DNA of 56,701 bases from CANHEE01 sp043777755 (GCA_043777755.1 JAYWHK010000219.1:1-56701), one strand, 5' to 3'. Positions 35,699 to 44,044 are shown, counted from the stretch's first letter. Made by a program: numbers and translations. Notes: generated by a model not told the origin, from the sequence alone.

Positions 35699-35706
35699 TA
35701 TCTTTG
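35699..35706 (+). promoter_or_regulatory. Candidate -7 box for obgE
   Basis: A perfect TATCTTTG is found about 75 bases before the obgE ATG. The -33 position has only a weak TTTC. Confidence 0.35.
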
Positions 35707-35780
35707 CGGCTTAAAAAACTAATTTCACATTAAATTTTTGATTTTTTACTCCAAACAATACAAATACTAAGCGAAGAAAA

Positions 35781-36773
35781 ATGGCAGATAATTTTATTGA
35801 TTATATCCGTGTATATGCAAAATCTGGTAAAGGTGGCGCAGGAAGTTCTCATTTTTATAGAGATGGTCAGATAGCCCTTGGTGGTCCTGACGGTGGCGAT
35901 GGCGGACGTGGTGGTTCAGTGGTTTTGAGAGGAAATCGCAATATGTGGACACTTTTACACTTGCGTTACCGCAAGCATTTACTTGCTTCCGATGGTGCAA
36001 ATGGTACTGGTAAAAATTGTTCAGGCAGAGATGCTGAAAACGTTTTGGTAGAAGTTCCGCTTGGAACATTGGTCTATGACGAAGAAACCGAAGAATTGAT
36101 TTGTGAAATCACAGAACACGGTGAGGAGAAAACGCTCTTTTCTGGTGGTCGTGGTGGAAGAGGAAATCAACACTTCGCAACGCCTACCAATCAACTCCCA
36201 ACACACGCTCAACCTGGCGAAATGGGTAGAGAAGGTTGGGTTGCAATGGAACTAAAAGTATTAGCAGACGTTGGTTTGGTTGGTTTTCCCAATGCAGGAA
36301 AATCTACCTTATTGTCTGTCCTTTCAGCTGCAAAACCCAAAATTGCAGATTATCCATTTACAACCATTACGCCCAATTTAGGTATTGTGAGTTACCGTGA
36401 CCATCAGTCGTTTGTGATGGCTGATATTCCTGGAATTATCGAAAATGCTCACGAAGGCAAAGGTTTAGGACATCGTTTTTTGCGTCACATCGAGCGAAAC
36501 GCTGTTCTATTGTTCATGATTGCTTCCGATGCACCAGATATCAAAAAAGAATATAAAATTTTGGAAAAAGAATTGAAACTTTTTAATCCAGAATTGATGG
36601 ATAAACCACGTTTGATTTGTGTTACAAAATGCGATTTGGTGGACGACGAAATCATTAAACTTCTGATTAAGCCAACATTGCCTAAAAAAATTCCACATAT
36701 TTTTATTTCTGCGGCTGCCAATCAAGGATTATTAGAATTAAAAGATAAATTGTGGAAAATGTTGCATGAATAA
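35781..36773 (+). CDS. obgE: GTPase ObgE/CgtA
   Basis: A 330-residue essential GTPase that binds the large ribosomal subunit late in assembly and links to the stringent response. The glycine-rich Obg domain (1-158) contains 'GGPDGGDGGRGGSVVLRGNR' and 'GGRGGRGNQHF'. The G domain holds G1 'GFPNAGKSTLL', G2 'PFTTITPNLG', G3 'DIPGII' and G4 'TKCD'. No C-terminal OCT domain is present, as usual in this phylum. The stop codon lies within the first bases of repeat B copy 5. Confidence 0.95.
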   Translation: MADNFIDYIRVYAKSGKGGAGSSHFYRDGQIALGGPDGGDGGRGGSVVLRGNRNMWTLLHLRYRKHLLASDGANGTGKNCSGRDAENVLVEVPLGTLVYDEETEELICEITEHGEEKTLFSGGRGGRGNQHFATPTNQLPTHAQPGEMGREGWVAMELKVLADVGLVGFPNAGKSTLLSVLSAAKPKIADYPFTTITPNLGIVSYRDHQSFVMADIPGIIENAHEGKGLGHRFLRHIERNAVLLFMIASDAPDIKKEYKILEKELKLFNPELMDKPRLICVTKCDLVDDEIIKLLIKPTLPKKIPHIFISAAANQGLLELKDKLWKMLHE

Positions 36774-36882
36774 GTAGTCATAAGTCAATAAGTCATCAGT
36801 CTTTTAATCTTACTGATTTACAACAGTTTATTGTATTTTAAAATGTTGATTATTACAATCCGAAGTACTTAGCAATTGATTA
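36768..36882 (+). repeat. Dispersed repeat B, copy 5
   Basis: Reads TAAGTAGTCATAAGTCAATA, then AGTCTTTTAATCTTACTGAT, TTACAACAGTTTATTGTATT, TTAAAATGTTGATTATTACA and GAAGTACTTA. It is the most complete copy in the window and overlaps the obgE stop. Confidence 0.75.
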
Positions 36883-36891
36883 CAATAAGTA

Positions 36892-36999
36892 ATATACTCG
36901 TTGGAAAATGGTTTTGGGATTTTGTATTTATGCAAAATATTGAATACCAAGCGTTTGCAATATCTTTAATATCTAATAACGAATATCCGTTGTGTATAT
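36892..36999 (+). mobile_element. 108-bp MITE-like repeat A, copy 2
   Basis: Same core as copies 1 and 3 (GGGATTTTGTATTTATGCAA, then ATTGAATACCAAGCGTTTGC, then AATATCTTTAATATCTAATA), bounded by ATATAC(tc)GTTGG and CCGTTGTGTATAT. It lies 15 bases before the ogt ATG and directly after repeat B copy 5. Confidence 0.78.
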
Positions 37000-37014
37000 C
37001 TTGCGAAGAATAAA

Positions 37015-37503
37015 ATGGAAACTACTTTTTTTACGTCAAGCCCAATTGGAACGCTCGAAATCATCAGCGATGGAGAAGCCATAAATGCAGTTAATTTTGT
37101 AGAAAAAAATGACTGGGAAGAGAACAATATTGTTCCAAATTTGGTTCAGTATTGTATCGCAGAGTTACAAGCGTATTTCAAAGGTGAATTACAAAATTTT
37201 ACATTCCCAATAGCTCAAAAAGGAACTGATTTTCAGCAAAAAGTTTGGGCAGAATTGACAAAAATCCCTTACGGAACAACCACAAGTTATATGGAACTTT
37301 CTCGTAGAATTGGAGATGTAAAAGCCATTCGAGCAGTTGGAACAACAAATGGTAAAAACAAATTAGGCATTATTGTTCCATGCCATAGGGTGATTGGTTC
37401 TGATGGAAGCCTGACGGGATATGCTGGTGGTTTATGGAGAAAAAAATTCCTTTTAGAATTAGAACGCAAAACAAACGGAACAGGTCAAGGAGAATTATTT
37501 TGA
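37015..37503 (+). CDS. ogt: Methylated-DNA--protein-cysteine methyltransferase
   Basis: A 162-residue suicide repair protein that takes the methyl group from O6-methylguanine (and O4-methylthymine) in DNA onto its own cysteine. The active site is 'IIVPCHRVIGSDGSLTGYAG' with C123, and the helix-turn-helix 'PYGTTTSYMELSRRIG' with the DNA-flipping Arg region 'IRAVGTTNGKN' is present. It lacks the Ada N-terminal domain, so it is of the Ogt/MGMT type. A membrane protein gene follows 15 bases later. Confidence 0.93.
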   Translation: METTFFTSSPIGTLEIISDGEAINAVNFVEKNDWEENNIVPNLVQYCIAELQAYFKGELQNFTFPIAQKGTDFQQKVWAELTKIPYGTTTSYMELSRRIGDVKAIRAVGTTNGKNKLGIIVPCHRVIGSDGSLTGYAGGLWRKKFLLELERKTNGTGQGELF

Positions 37504-37518
37504 AAATAAAAAATCTTT

Positions 37519-37983
37519 ATGAAAAATAAAATATTGTTAGAATTGGTGTCTTGGTTGTTCACAGCTGTCATCGCCATAGGTATTTTATACCCAATTTGGA
37601 GTAAAGTAACGGAATATCCAGAGCGAATCAATTATTATAATTTGGTATATATTGTTACTTTTGTAACTTTTACCCGTTACATTTTCCTGTTGCGCTATAC
37701 TTTTTTAGCAGAAATGGACAAAGTAAAAGCCTTTTTAATTGCTTTAGCTGTTCCTGCGATTATTCTACTTATTGATGGTATTTTTACTTTTCGCCAAATG
37801 ATTGACAACGACGGTTATGAGGCAATTTGCAAAGGTGTTACCAGCGAACAACTCAATACCATAGGGCTTTATTACCGCAATGAATACATCTTTTTTGGTG
37901 TTGCGGCTGTTATTTCTGCCATTGCTTTCCCTGTTCGATTGGTCGTTTCAATTTGGCGAAGAAAAAATAGAGGAACAGTTTAA
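37519..37983 (+). CDS. Four-helix membrane protein of unknown function
   Basis: A 154-residue protein with four hydrophobic segments (about 8-28, 42-62, 71-89, 120-142) and short loops. The family is not recognised. It starts 15 bases after ogt and probably shares its transcript. No terminator was seen; the next 280 bases include repeat A copy 3. Confidence 0.7.
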   Translation: MKNKILLELVSWLFTAVIAIGILYPIWSKVTEYPERINYYNLVYIVTFVTFTRYIFLLRYTFLAEMDKVKAFLIALAVPAIILLIDGIFTFRQMIDNDGYEAICKGVTSEQLNTIGLYYRNEYIFFGVAAVISAIAFPVRLVVSIWRRKNRGTV

Positions 37984-38115
37984 TACACTGTTTAAAATTT
38001 TTGCTATTGTTTATAATTGTTGTATTGTTTTGACTTTCAATTAGTTAGAACCATTTTAAACAATAACAAACATTAAATAACTAAAAAAACAGTATATTTA
38101 ATAATAGCAACCGTA

Positions 38116-38223
38116 ATATACACAACAGAAAGTAGTTTTGGGATTTTGCATTTATGTAAAATATTGAACACCAAGCGTTTGCAATATCTTTAATATCTAA
38201 TAACCAATATCCATTGTGTATAT
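38116..38223 (+). mobile_element. 108-bp MITE-like repeat A, copy 3 (with intact terminal inverted repeats)
   Basis: Bounded by perfect 10-base inverted repeats: ATATACACAA (38116-38125) and TTGTGTATAT (38214-38223). The core is GGGATTTTGCATTTATGTAA, then AATATTGAACACCAAGCGTT, then TGCAATATCTTTAATATCTA. The right end together with the flank forms a perfect TATATTTG -7 box (38219-38226), 36 bases before the acyl-CoA dehydrogenase ATG. Confidence 0.8.
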
Positions 38224-38262
38224 TTGCGCTATATTTTTCTAACCAAATAAAAATATTTTACC

Positions 38263-39477
38263 ATGCAATTTACTACTATTCAAGATTTTAAGAGAAGTGC
38301 GAGAGAAGATCGTTATCAGTTTCACGACTACTACAATATTGACGATTTATTAACAGAAGAAAACCTTTTGGCTCGTGGTGCAGTTCGTGAATGGGTCAAA
38401 CAAGAAGTTAGCCCTATCATTGAAGATGCCGCAGACAGAGCTGTTTGCCCTACCCATTTGTTCAAAGGATTAGCAGAAATCGGTGCTTTTGGCCCAAGTT
38501 TGCCAACCAAATATGGTTGTGGAGGAATGGACGAAATCTCTTACGGCATCATTATGCAAGAGTTGGAACGTGGCGATTCGGGCGTGCGTTCTATGGCATC
38601 TGTTCAAGGTTCTTTGGTCATGTATCCTATCTACAAGTACGGCAGCGAAGAACAACGCATGAAATATTTACCCAAATTAGCTTCTGGTGAATTTATTGGT
38701 TGTTTTGGTTTGACCGAACCAGATTATGGTTCTAATCCAAGCGATATGATTACCAACATCAAAGATGATGGCGATTGTTATATTTTGAACGGTGCTAAAA
38801 TATGGATAACAAACTCGCCATTAGCCGACATTGCAGTTGTTTGGGCGAAAGACGAACAAGGTATTATCAGAGGTTTGATTGTTGAGCGAGGTATGAAAGG
38901 TTTTACAGCACCAGCAATTCATGGAAAATGGTCTTTGCGTGCTTCTATCACTGGGGAACTCGTTTTTGAAGATGTTCGTGTGCCAAAAGCAAATGTTTTA
39001 CCAAATGTTCAAGGCTTAAAGGGGCCTTTGGGTTGTTTGTCAAAAGCTCGTTATGGCATCGCTTGGGGAACTATTGGTGCAGCGTTGGATTGTTACGACT
39101 CGGCTTTGCGTTATTCGCAAGAGCGTATCCAATTTGGCAGACCGATTGGAGGTTTTCAACTGACTCAAAAGAAATTGGCGGAAATGATTACCGAAATTAC
39201 AAAGGCGCAACTATTGGTTTGGCGTTTGGGAACATTGGCGAATCAAGGCAAAGCGACACCTCAACAAATTTCTATGGCAAAACGCAACAGCTGCATTATG
39301 GCGTTGGAAGTGGCACGAGAAGCTCGTCAGATTCACGGTGGTATGGGTATCACCAACGAGTACCCTATTATGCGCCACATGATGAACCTCGAAACCGTTT
39401 TGACTTACGAAGGAACACACGATATTCACTTACTGATTACAGGAATGGACGTGACAGGATTTAATGCGTTTAAGTAA
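38263..39477 (+). CDS. gcdH: Acyl-CoA dehydrogenase, glutaryl-CoA dehydrogenase type
   Basis: A 404-residue flavoprotein. 'GCFGLTEPDYGSNPSDMITN' is the FAD/acyl-CoA loop. 'ARYGIAWGTIGAALDCYDSA' and the C-terminal 'TYEGTHDIHLLITGMDVTGF' with the catalytic Glu in YEGTHD match glutaryl-CoA dehydrogenases, which convert glutaryl-CoA to crotonyl-CoA and CO2 in lysine and tryptophan breakdown. Substrate specificity is by similarity only. It has no pathway neighbours; aroB follows 54 bases later. Confidence 0.88.
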   Translation: MQFTTIQDFKRSAREDRYQFHDYYNIDDLLTEENLLARGAVREWVKQEVSPIIEDAADRAVCPTHLFKGLAEIGAFGPSLPTKYGCGGMDEISYGIIMQELERGDSGVRSMASVQGSLVMYPIYKYGSEEQRMKYLPKLASGEFIGCFGLTEPDYGSNPSDMITNIKDDGDCYILNGAKIWITNSPLADIAVVWAKDEQGIIRGLIVERGMKGFTAPAIHGKWSLRASITGELVFEDVRVPKANVLPNVQGLKGPLGCLSKARYGIAWGTIGAALDCYDSALRYSQERIQFGRPIGGFQLTQKKLAEMITEITKAQLLVWRLGTLANQGKATPQQISMAKRNSCIMALEVAREARQIHGGMGITNEYPIMRHMMNLETVLTYEGTHDIHLLITGMDVTGFNAFK

Positions 39478-39531
39478 GCGTTCAAAATTATTCAACTCAA
39501 GTACATAGTAAGAAACTTAGAACTAAAGTCT

Positions 39532-40587
39532 ATGACCATTTTTCCATTAGGACAATACAACATTTATGTTGGCAATGTAAAAGCAGCTTTGGCTGCTTTT
39601 ACTTTAAAAGATTATTCGCAAGTGATGGTCATTTGCGATGAAAATACACGCCAATTTTGTTTGCCAAATTTCATACAATACATTGATAATCAAAAAATTA
39701 GCATTGTTGAAATCACAAGTGGCGAGCAACAAAAAAATATAGTAACTTGTGAAAAGATATGGCAACAAATGTTGGATTTTTCCGCAGATAGAAAAGCAAT
39801 TGTCTTGAATCTTGGCGGTGGAGTAATAGGTGACATGGGCGGATTTTGTGCCAGTACTTTTAAGCGTGGAATGGATTTTATCCAAATTCCAACTACCTTA
39901 CTTTCACAAGTAGATGCGTCGATTGGCGGCAAATTAGGCATTGATTTTCAAGGTGTAAAAAATGCAATTGGCGTTTTTAACGACCCAAAAGCTGTTTTAA
40001 TTGACCCATTTTTCTTAGAAACATTGTCTTTGCGAGAACGAAGAAGTGGTTTTGCCGAAATCATCAAACACGCTTTGATTGCTGATGCGGCACAATTCAA
40101 TGATTTATTAAAAATCACTGATTTAACAAAAGTAGATTGGCAAAAAATTATCACACTTTCGCTTCAAGTCAAGCAAAAGATTGTTCAGCAAGATCCTTTT
40201 GAAAAAAATGTTCGTAAAGCATTGAATTTTGGTCATACGATTGGTCACGCTGTGGAAAGTTTTTTTTTAGAAACAAAAAAACCTTTGTTGCATGGCGAAG
40301 CAATCGCAATTGGTATGATTTGTGAGGCTTTTTTAAGTGTTGAAAAAAATAAATTAACAAAAGAAGAATTGAAACAAATTAGTGATTTTATCATAAGAAC
40401 GTATGGGAAAATCATAATTCCAAGCGAATCTTTTTCTTTTTTAATAAAAATAATGCAACAAGACAAGAAAAATGAAAGCGATGCGATTAATTTTACTTTT
40501 CTAAAAAATATAGGACAATTTGAAATAAATCATACTGCAAGTGAAAAAGAGATTTTAGAAAGCATTGCATTTTACAATCAATTGTAA
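39532..40587 (+). CDS. aroB: 3-dehydroquinate synthase
   Basis: A 351-residue enzyme of the shikimate pathway that turns DAHP into 3-dehydroquinate with NAD and zinc. Visible motifs: 'LNLGGGVIGDMGGFCASTFK' (NAD loop), 'IPTTLLSQVDASIGGKLGID', 'RSGFAEIIKHALI' with a zinc Glu, 'NFGHTIGHAVES' and 'LLHGEAIAIGM' with zinc histidines. It is complete. The downstream neighbour proS starts 58 bases later. Confidence 0.95.
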   Translation: MTIFPLGQYNIYVGNVKAALAAFTLKDYSQVMVICDENTRQFCLPNFIQYIDNQKISIVEITSGEQQKNIVTCEKIWQQMLDFSADRKAIVLNLGGGVIGDMGGFCASTFKRGMDFIQIPTTLLSQVDASIGGKLGIDFQGVKNAIGVFNDPKAVLIDPFFLETLSLRERRSGFAEIIKHALIADAAQFNDLLKITDLTKVDWQKIITLSLQVKQKIVQQDPFEKNVRKALNFGHTIGHAVESFFLETKKPLLHGEAIAIGMICEAFLSVEKNKLTKEELKQISDFIIRTYGKIIIPSESFSFLIKIMQQDKKNESDAINFTFLKNIGQFEINHTASEKEILESIAFYNQL

Positions 40588-40645
40588 CATTTAGTCCGTT
40601 TTACAGTATAAACTTATCAAAAGTTTTACATTTTATATTAGCATC

Positions 40646-42127
40646 ATGTCAAAAGAAATAACAAGTAGAAGCGAGAATTACTCGCAATGGTATCAAGATA
40701 TTGTAAAAAAAGCGGATTTGGCTGAAAACTCAGCGGTTCGTGGTTGTATGGTGATTAAACCTTACGGCTTTGCGATTTGGGAAAAAATGCGTGACCAATT
40801 AGACAAACGTTTTAAAGAAACGGGTCATGTCAATGCGTATTTTCCATTGTTTATTCCAAAAAGTTTTTTGAGTAAAGAAGCAGCACACGTCGAAGGTTTT
40901 GCAAAAGAATGTGCTGTAGTAACGCACTATCGTTTGAAAAACGATCCAAATGGCGGTGGCGTTATTGTAGATCCTGATGCAAAATTAGAAGAAGAACTGA
41001 TTGTTCGTCCAACATCTGAAACCATTATTTGGAATACTTACCGAGATTGGATTCAAAGTTATAGAGATTTGCCATTGCTAATTAACCAATGGGCGAATGT
41101 GGTGCGTTGGGAAATGCGTACCCGCTTGTTCTTGCGTACTGCGGAGTTTCTTTGGCAAGAAGGGCATACCGCTCATGCAAGTGCTGAAGAAGCCGTTGAG
41201 GAAACAGAAAAAATGTTGGAAGTTTATGCTGATTTCGTAGAAGATTTCATGGCATTGCCTGTGATTCGTGGTCGTAAATCGCCAAATGAGCGTTTTGCAG
41301 GAGCTTTAGACACTTACTGTATCGAAGCGATGATGCAAGATGGACAAGCGTTACAAGCAGGAACTTCTCACTTCTTGGGTCAAAATTTTGCGAAAGCATT
41401 TGATGTACAATTCTTAGGAAAAGATGGTACAAGAGATTATGTTTGGGCAACTTCTTGGGGTGTTTCTACTCGTTTGATTGGCGCATTAATTATGGCGCAC
41501 TCTGATGATAGCGGATTGGTTTTACCTCCGAAAGTAGCTCCTTTACACGTGGTAATTGTTCCGATTCACAAAGGAATCGAAGATATGAACAAAATCTATG
41601 ACAAGGTAAAACCTATCATGGCAGAACTCAAAAAACTTGGTTTGGCTGTAAAATTTGACGATGACGAAACAAAACGTCCTGGTTTTAAGTTTGCAGACTA
41701 TGAAATGCGTGGCGTTCCAGTTCGTTTGGCAATGGGTATGAGAGATTACGAAAACGGAACGATTGAAGTGGCTCGACGTGACGAAAAAACAAAAGAATCT
41801 CGTCCATTTGAAGGCATTGTAGAGCATATTCAAGAGCTTTTGGAGGATATTCAGAAGAATATCTACAACAAAGCCTTGGCTTTCCGAGCTTCTCGTACTT
41901 ATACTGTCGATACTTGGGAAGAATTTGTAAAAATCATTGAAGACGATGCAAACCTTGGTTTTATCAGCGCACACTGGGACGGAACTGCCGAAACAGAGGA
42001 TAAAATCAAAGAATTGACCAAAGCAACGATTCGTTGTATTCCTTTAGATGCTGTTGAAGAAGATGGCAAATGTATTTTGACAGGAAATCCAAGTAATAAA
42101 AGGGTTGTTTTTGCAAAAGCATATTAA
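40646..42127 (+). CDS. proS: Proline--tRNA ligase (type 3)
   Basis: A 493-residue class II aminoacyl-tRNA synthetase of the archaeal/eukaryotic-like form, without the bacterial editing insertion. Motif 2 region: 'VVRWEMRTRLFLRTAEFLWQ'; proline pocket: 'RPTSETIIWNTYRDW'; 'ARRDEKTKESRP' precedes the anticodon-binding and C-terminal domains. It ends with a hydrophobic C-terminal Tyr, typical of this type. It is the last gene of the plus-strand run, followed by a GC-rich terminator. Confidence 0.95.
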   Translation: MSKEITSRSENYSQWYQDIVKKADLAENSAVRGCMVIKPYGFAIWEKMRDQLDKRFKETGHVNAYFPLFIPKSFLSKEAAHVEGFAKECAVVTHYRLKNDPNGGGVIVDPDAKLEEELIVRPTSETIIWNTYRDWIQSYRDLPLLINQWANVVRWEMRTRLFLRTAEFLWQEGHTAHASAEEAVEETEKMLEVYADFVEDFMALPVIRGRKSPNERFAGALDTYCIEAMMQDGQALQAGTSHFLGQNFAKAFDVQFLGKDGTRDYVWATSWGVSTRLIGALIMAHSDDSGLVLPPKVAPLHVVIVPIHKGIEDMNKIYDKVKPIMAELKKLGLAVKFDDDETKRPGFKFADYEMRGVPVRLAMGMRDYENGTIEVARRDEKTKESRPFEGIVEHIQELLEDIQKNIYNKALAFRASRTYTVDTWEEFVKIIEDDANLGFISAHWDGTAETEDKIKELTKATIRCIPLDAVEEDGKCILTGNPSNKRVVFAKAY

Positions 42128-42136
42128 TTTTTTCTA

Positions 42137-42172
42137 TCCTTAGCGGTGGCGCATTGATGCCACCGCTAAGGA
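42137..42172 (+). terminator. Intrinsic terminator after proS
   Basis: TCCTTAGCGGTGGC pairs perfectly with GCCACCGCTAAGGA around 8 bases, then ATATTTTTATTT. A related short palindrome, GGTGGCATCAATGCCACC, occurs at 42250-42267 inside the transposase remnant. Confidence 0.75.
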
Positions 42173-42189
42173 TATTTTTATTTGTATCT

Positions 42190-42227
42190 AAACGCATGCA
42201 GGATTTAAAATCCTGACTGCGTTTTTT
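42190..42227. terminator. Hairpin with T tract
   Basis: AAACGCA and CAGGATTT pair with AAATCCTG and TGCGTTT with small internal mismatches, followed by TTT. It lies between the proS terminator and the stop of the transposase remnant and could end transcripts from either side. Confidence 0.55.
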
Positions 42228-42841
42228 CTTTTCTGAATTTTTCCGTAGCGGTGGCATCAATGCCACCATGAGCTATTTCGGTTAATTCTCTAACGTTTTT
42301 TGGTACTTGGTTAGGTATTTTGACTCTCTTTGAATTAGCCCCAACTAATTCATCAGGATTATATTCGGGCGAATATAGCGGTGTGTTGGCAACCCATAAT
42401 CTTTTTCCTAATTCAGTATTTAAACTGTAACTCCGCAAAAACATACGTAATAGGTCTTAATTTTGAACGTAAATATTTGATTATCAAAAACTTATAGCAC
42501 ATTTAACTATGTGCTATAAGTAGCAAAATATACGTAATAGGGCATTAAAGTGAAAAACATTGATTAGATATTAAATTAATTTGCATTTTACAGAATTTTA
42601 TTCTGTTTTAGCTTTAAAAATATTCATTATTAGAATAAAATATTTATTTATAAAAATACCATGTCACAAATTTGAATATATATACCTATTACGTATGCTT
42701 TTTTGCGGAGTTACAGTTTAAAAAATCTTTTACTTCTTGCGAACTATGCCAAGATGCATTATCCCAAATTAGCATTATTTTTTTGTCCGTAGAAGCAAGT
42801 AAGCTTTTCAAATAAACAATAATACCAGCACCTTTAAACAT
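42205..42841 (-). pseudogene. IS630-family transposase remnant split by a MITE
   Basis: On the minus strand, the first piece (42841-42719) begins MFKGAGIIVYLKSLL and holds the DDE motif 'IMLIWDNASWHSSQEVKDFL'. The second piece (42422-42205) continues 'NTELGKRLWVANTPLYSPEY' and 'NPDELV', which is the third catalytic region of IS630 enzymes. Removing the 296-bp insert with one TA copy joins the pieces in frame as EVKDFLNTELGKRL. The N-terminal third, including the first catalytic Asp, is missing beyond the palindrome at 42841, and the C-terminus runs into a palindromic repeat, so the gene was already dead or is truncated at both ends. Confidence 0.85.
42423..42718. mobile_element. 296-bp MITE with ~33-bp terminal inverted repeats and TA duplication
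   Basis: The left end AACTGTAACTCCGCAAAAAC through ATACGTAATAGG (42423-42454) is repeated inverted at the right end (42685-42718) with only a 2-base length difference. Both ends are flanked by TA (42421-42422, 42719-42720), the target duplication of IS630/Tc1-mariner transposition. There is no coding capacity. Internal structure includes a perfect 12-base stem, CTTATAGCACAT/ATGTGCTATAAG (42489-42518 region), a small ACAGAA/TTCTGT hairpin and a further TACGTAATAGG copy near 42532. Confidence 0.88.
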
Positions 42842-42878
42842 AGTTTCCTAAAAAATCGTAAGATTTTTTAGGAAACTA
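42841..42878 (-). terminator. Perfect 17-bp palindrome at the lipoprotein gene end
   Basis: TAGTTTCCTAAAAAATC (42841-42857) and its exact complement (42862-42878) are separated by GTAA. It overlaps the stop of the following lipoprotein gene and marks the edge of the IS630 remnant. It could terminate transcription or be the scar of an IS end; no clear U tract follows on the minus strand. Confidence 0.5.
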
Positions 42879-43412
42879 TTGACTAAAATAGCCATCTGTT
42901 ATAGCTATCGTGTATTTACAACCTTCTTTTATTACAGGCACATCAGAAATACTTGTAAAAGAATAGCGACCTTTTATTAGTCCTCGCTTTCTATCGTGAT
43001 ACTCTACAATTACTGGTCGTGAATAATTAGTATCAATAATATGGGTTCCACAAGTATTGTCATACCTTGCACCACCTCGCACAATATACTCATTAGAATC
43101 ATCTTTTATCCAAAAACTAAAAAGCAGTGCATCGTCTGGATGATTATTGACATCTAATTGAAAGGCTTTTAACGATAAAACAGTATAACCATTTAATAAA
43201 GGTCCCGTAAGCAGTTCCGCTGTAACAGCATTTGAAATAAACTGCCCATTTAAGTTTTTAGGTATAGCTTCCCAGTCTTTGCCATTTACTTTGCAGCGTA
43301 TGGTATCTTGATGCACAGCTGGCTTGGTGGTAGTGGGCTGTGGTGGATCGAGGTTTCGCTCACAAGCGGATAGTAAGCTACAAAAAAGGAAAAAAGCAAT
43401 TAATTTTTTCAT
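42876..43412 (-). CDS. Lipoprotein of unknown function, tandem copy 2
   Basis: A 178-residue lipoprotein: signal MKKLIAFFLFCSLLSACERN with lipobox LSAC, a Pro/Thr linker, then a beta-rich domain beginning 'DTIRCKVNGKDWEAIPKNLN', which resembles the DUF6252-like Bacteroidota surface lipoproteins. The first ~65 residues are nearly identical to the neighbouring copy, including most DNA positions, while the rest has diverged with shared landmarks 'DTNYSRPVIVEYHDRKRGLI' and 'ITDGYF'. It is 38 bases downstream of copy 1 and probably in the same transcript. Confidence 0.8.
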   Translation of the reverse strand: MKKLIAFFLFCSLLSACERNLDPPQPTTTKPAVHQDTIRCKVNGKDWEAIPKNLNGQFISNAVTAELLTGPLLNGYTVLSLKAFQLDVNNHPDDALLFSFWIKDDSNEYIVRGGARYDNTCGTHIIDTNYSRPVIVEYHDRKRGLIKGRYSFTSISDVPVIKEGCKYTIAITDGYFSQ

Positions 43413-43450
43413 CGTGAAATAAATTTAAAATTAAGAAATATTATTTGTTT

Positions 43451-43987
43451 TTAATACCTTACACTAAAATAGCCATCTGCTATAATTGCGGTATCTTTAC
43501 AAGGCTTAATCGCATTGGTGATTCCTTTGAAAGAAAACGTACCTTTTATAAGCCCCTTTTTTCTGTCATGATAATTTATGATTACAGGGCGTTGATAGTT
43601 TGTATCTATTTGGTAATTGGCACAAGCGCCTTCGTAAATTGATCCATTGATAACTGTATATTTATTAGAATTGTCCTTTATCCAAAATCCGAAATTTATA
43701 GTTTCTGTGGGTTGTTTATTAGCATCCAATTGAAAAGCAACAATATTAAAAACTGTATCTCCTTGTAATAATGGAGCTATTGATAACTCAGCCGTAACAG
43801 CATTGGAAAAAAACTGTCCATTCAAATTTTTAGGTATAGCTTCCCAGTCTTTGCCATTTACTTTGCAGCGTATGGTATCTTGATGTACAGCTGGCTTGGT
43901 GGTGGTAGTGGGCTGCGGTGGATCAAGATTTCGCTCACAAGCGGATAGTAAGCTACAAAAAAGGAAAAAAGTAATTAATTTTTTCAT
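43451..43987 (-). CDS. Lipoprotein of unknown function, tandem copy 1
   Basis: A 178-residue lipoprotein with signal MKKLITFFLFCSLLSACERN (lipobox LSAC), a linker with one extra Thr relative to copy 2, and the same 'CKVNGKDWEAIPKNLNGQFF' domain opening. The C-terminal half keeps 'DTNYQRPVIINYHDRKKGLI' but differs elsewhere. A near-ideal minus-strand promoter is at 44044-44013, facing away from the HTH regulator gene, which makes this pair a likely target of that regulator. Confidence 0.8.
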   Translation of the reverse strand: MKKLITFFLFCSLLSACERNLDPPQPTTTTKPAVHQDTIRCKVNGKDWEAIPKNLNGQFFSNAVTAELSIAPLLQGDTVFNIVAFQLDANKQPTETINFGFWIKDNSNKYTVINGSIYEGACANYQIDTNYQRPVIINYHDRKKGLIKGTFSFKGITNAIKPCKDTAIIADGYFSVRY

Positions 43988-44012
43988 TGTATTTTTAGTT
44001 AATTTAACACCA

Positions 44013-44044
44013 CAAAATTAGGCTTGTTTGATACATCGTACAAA
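44013..44044 (-). promoter_or_regulatory. Predicted promoter of the lipoprotein pair
   Basis: On the minus strand: TTTG (44044-44041), a 20-base spacer and TAATTTTG (44020-44013). This matches the Bacteroidota consensus closely; the first lipoprotein ATG is 26 bases further on. Confidence 0.6.

Noticed and set aside
42841..42878. 17-bp palindrome as the outer terminal repeat of the IS630 element
   Set aside because: No matching inverted copy exists beyond the other end of the remnant near 42205, so it cannot be called an IS end; treated as a terminator-like palindrome.
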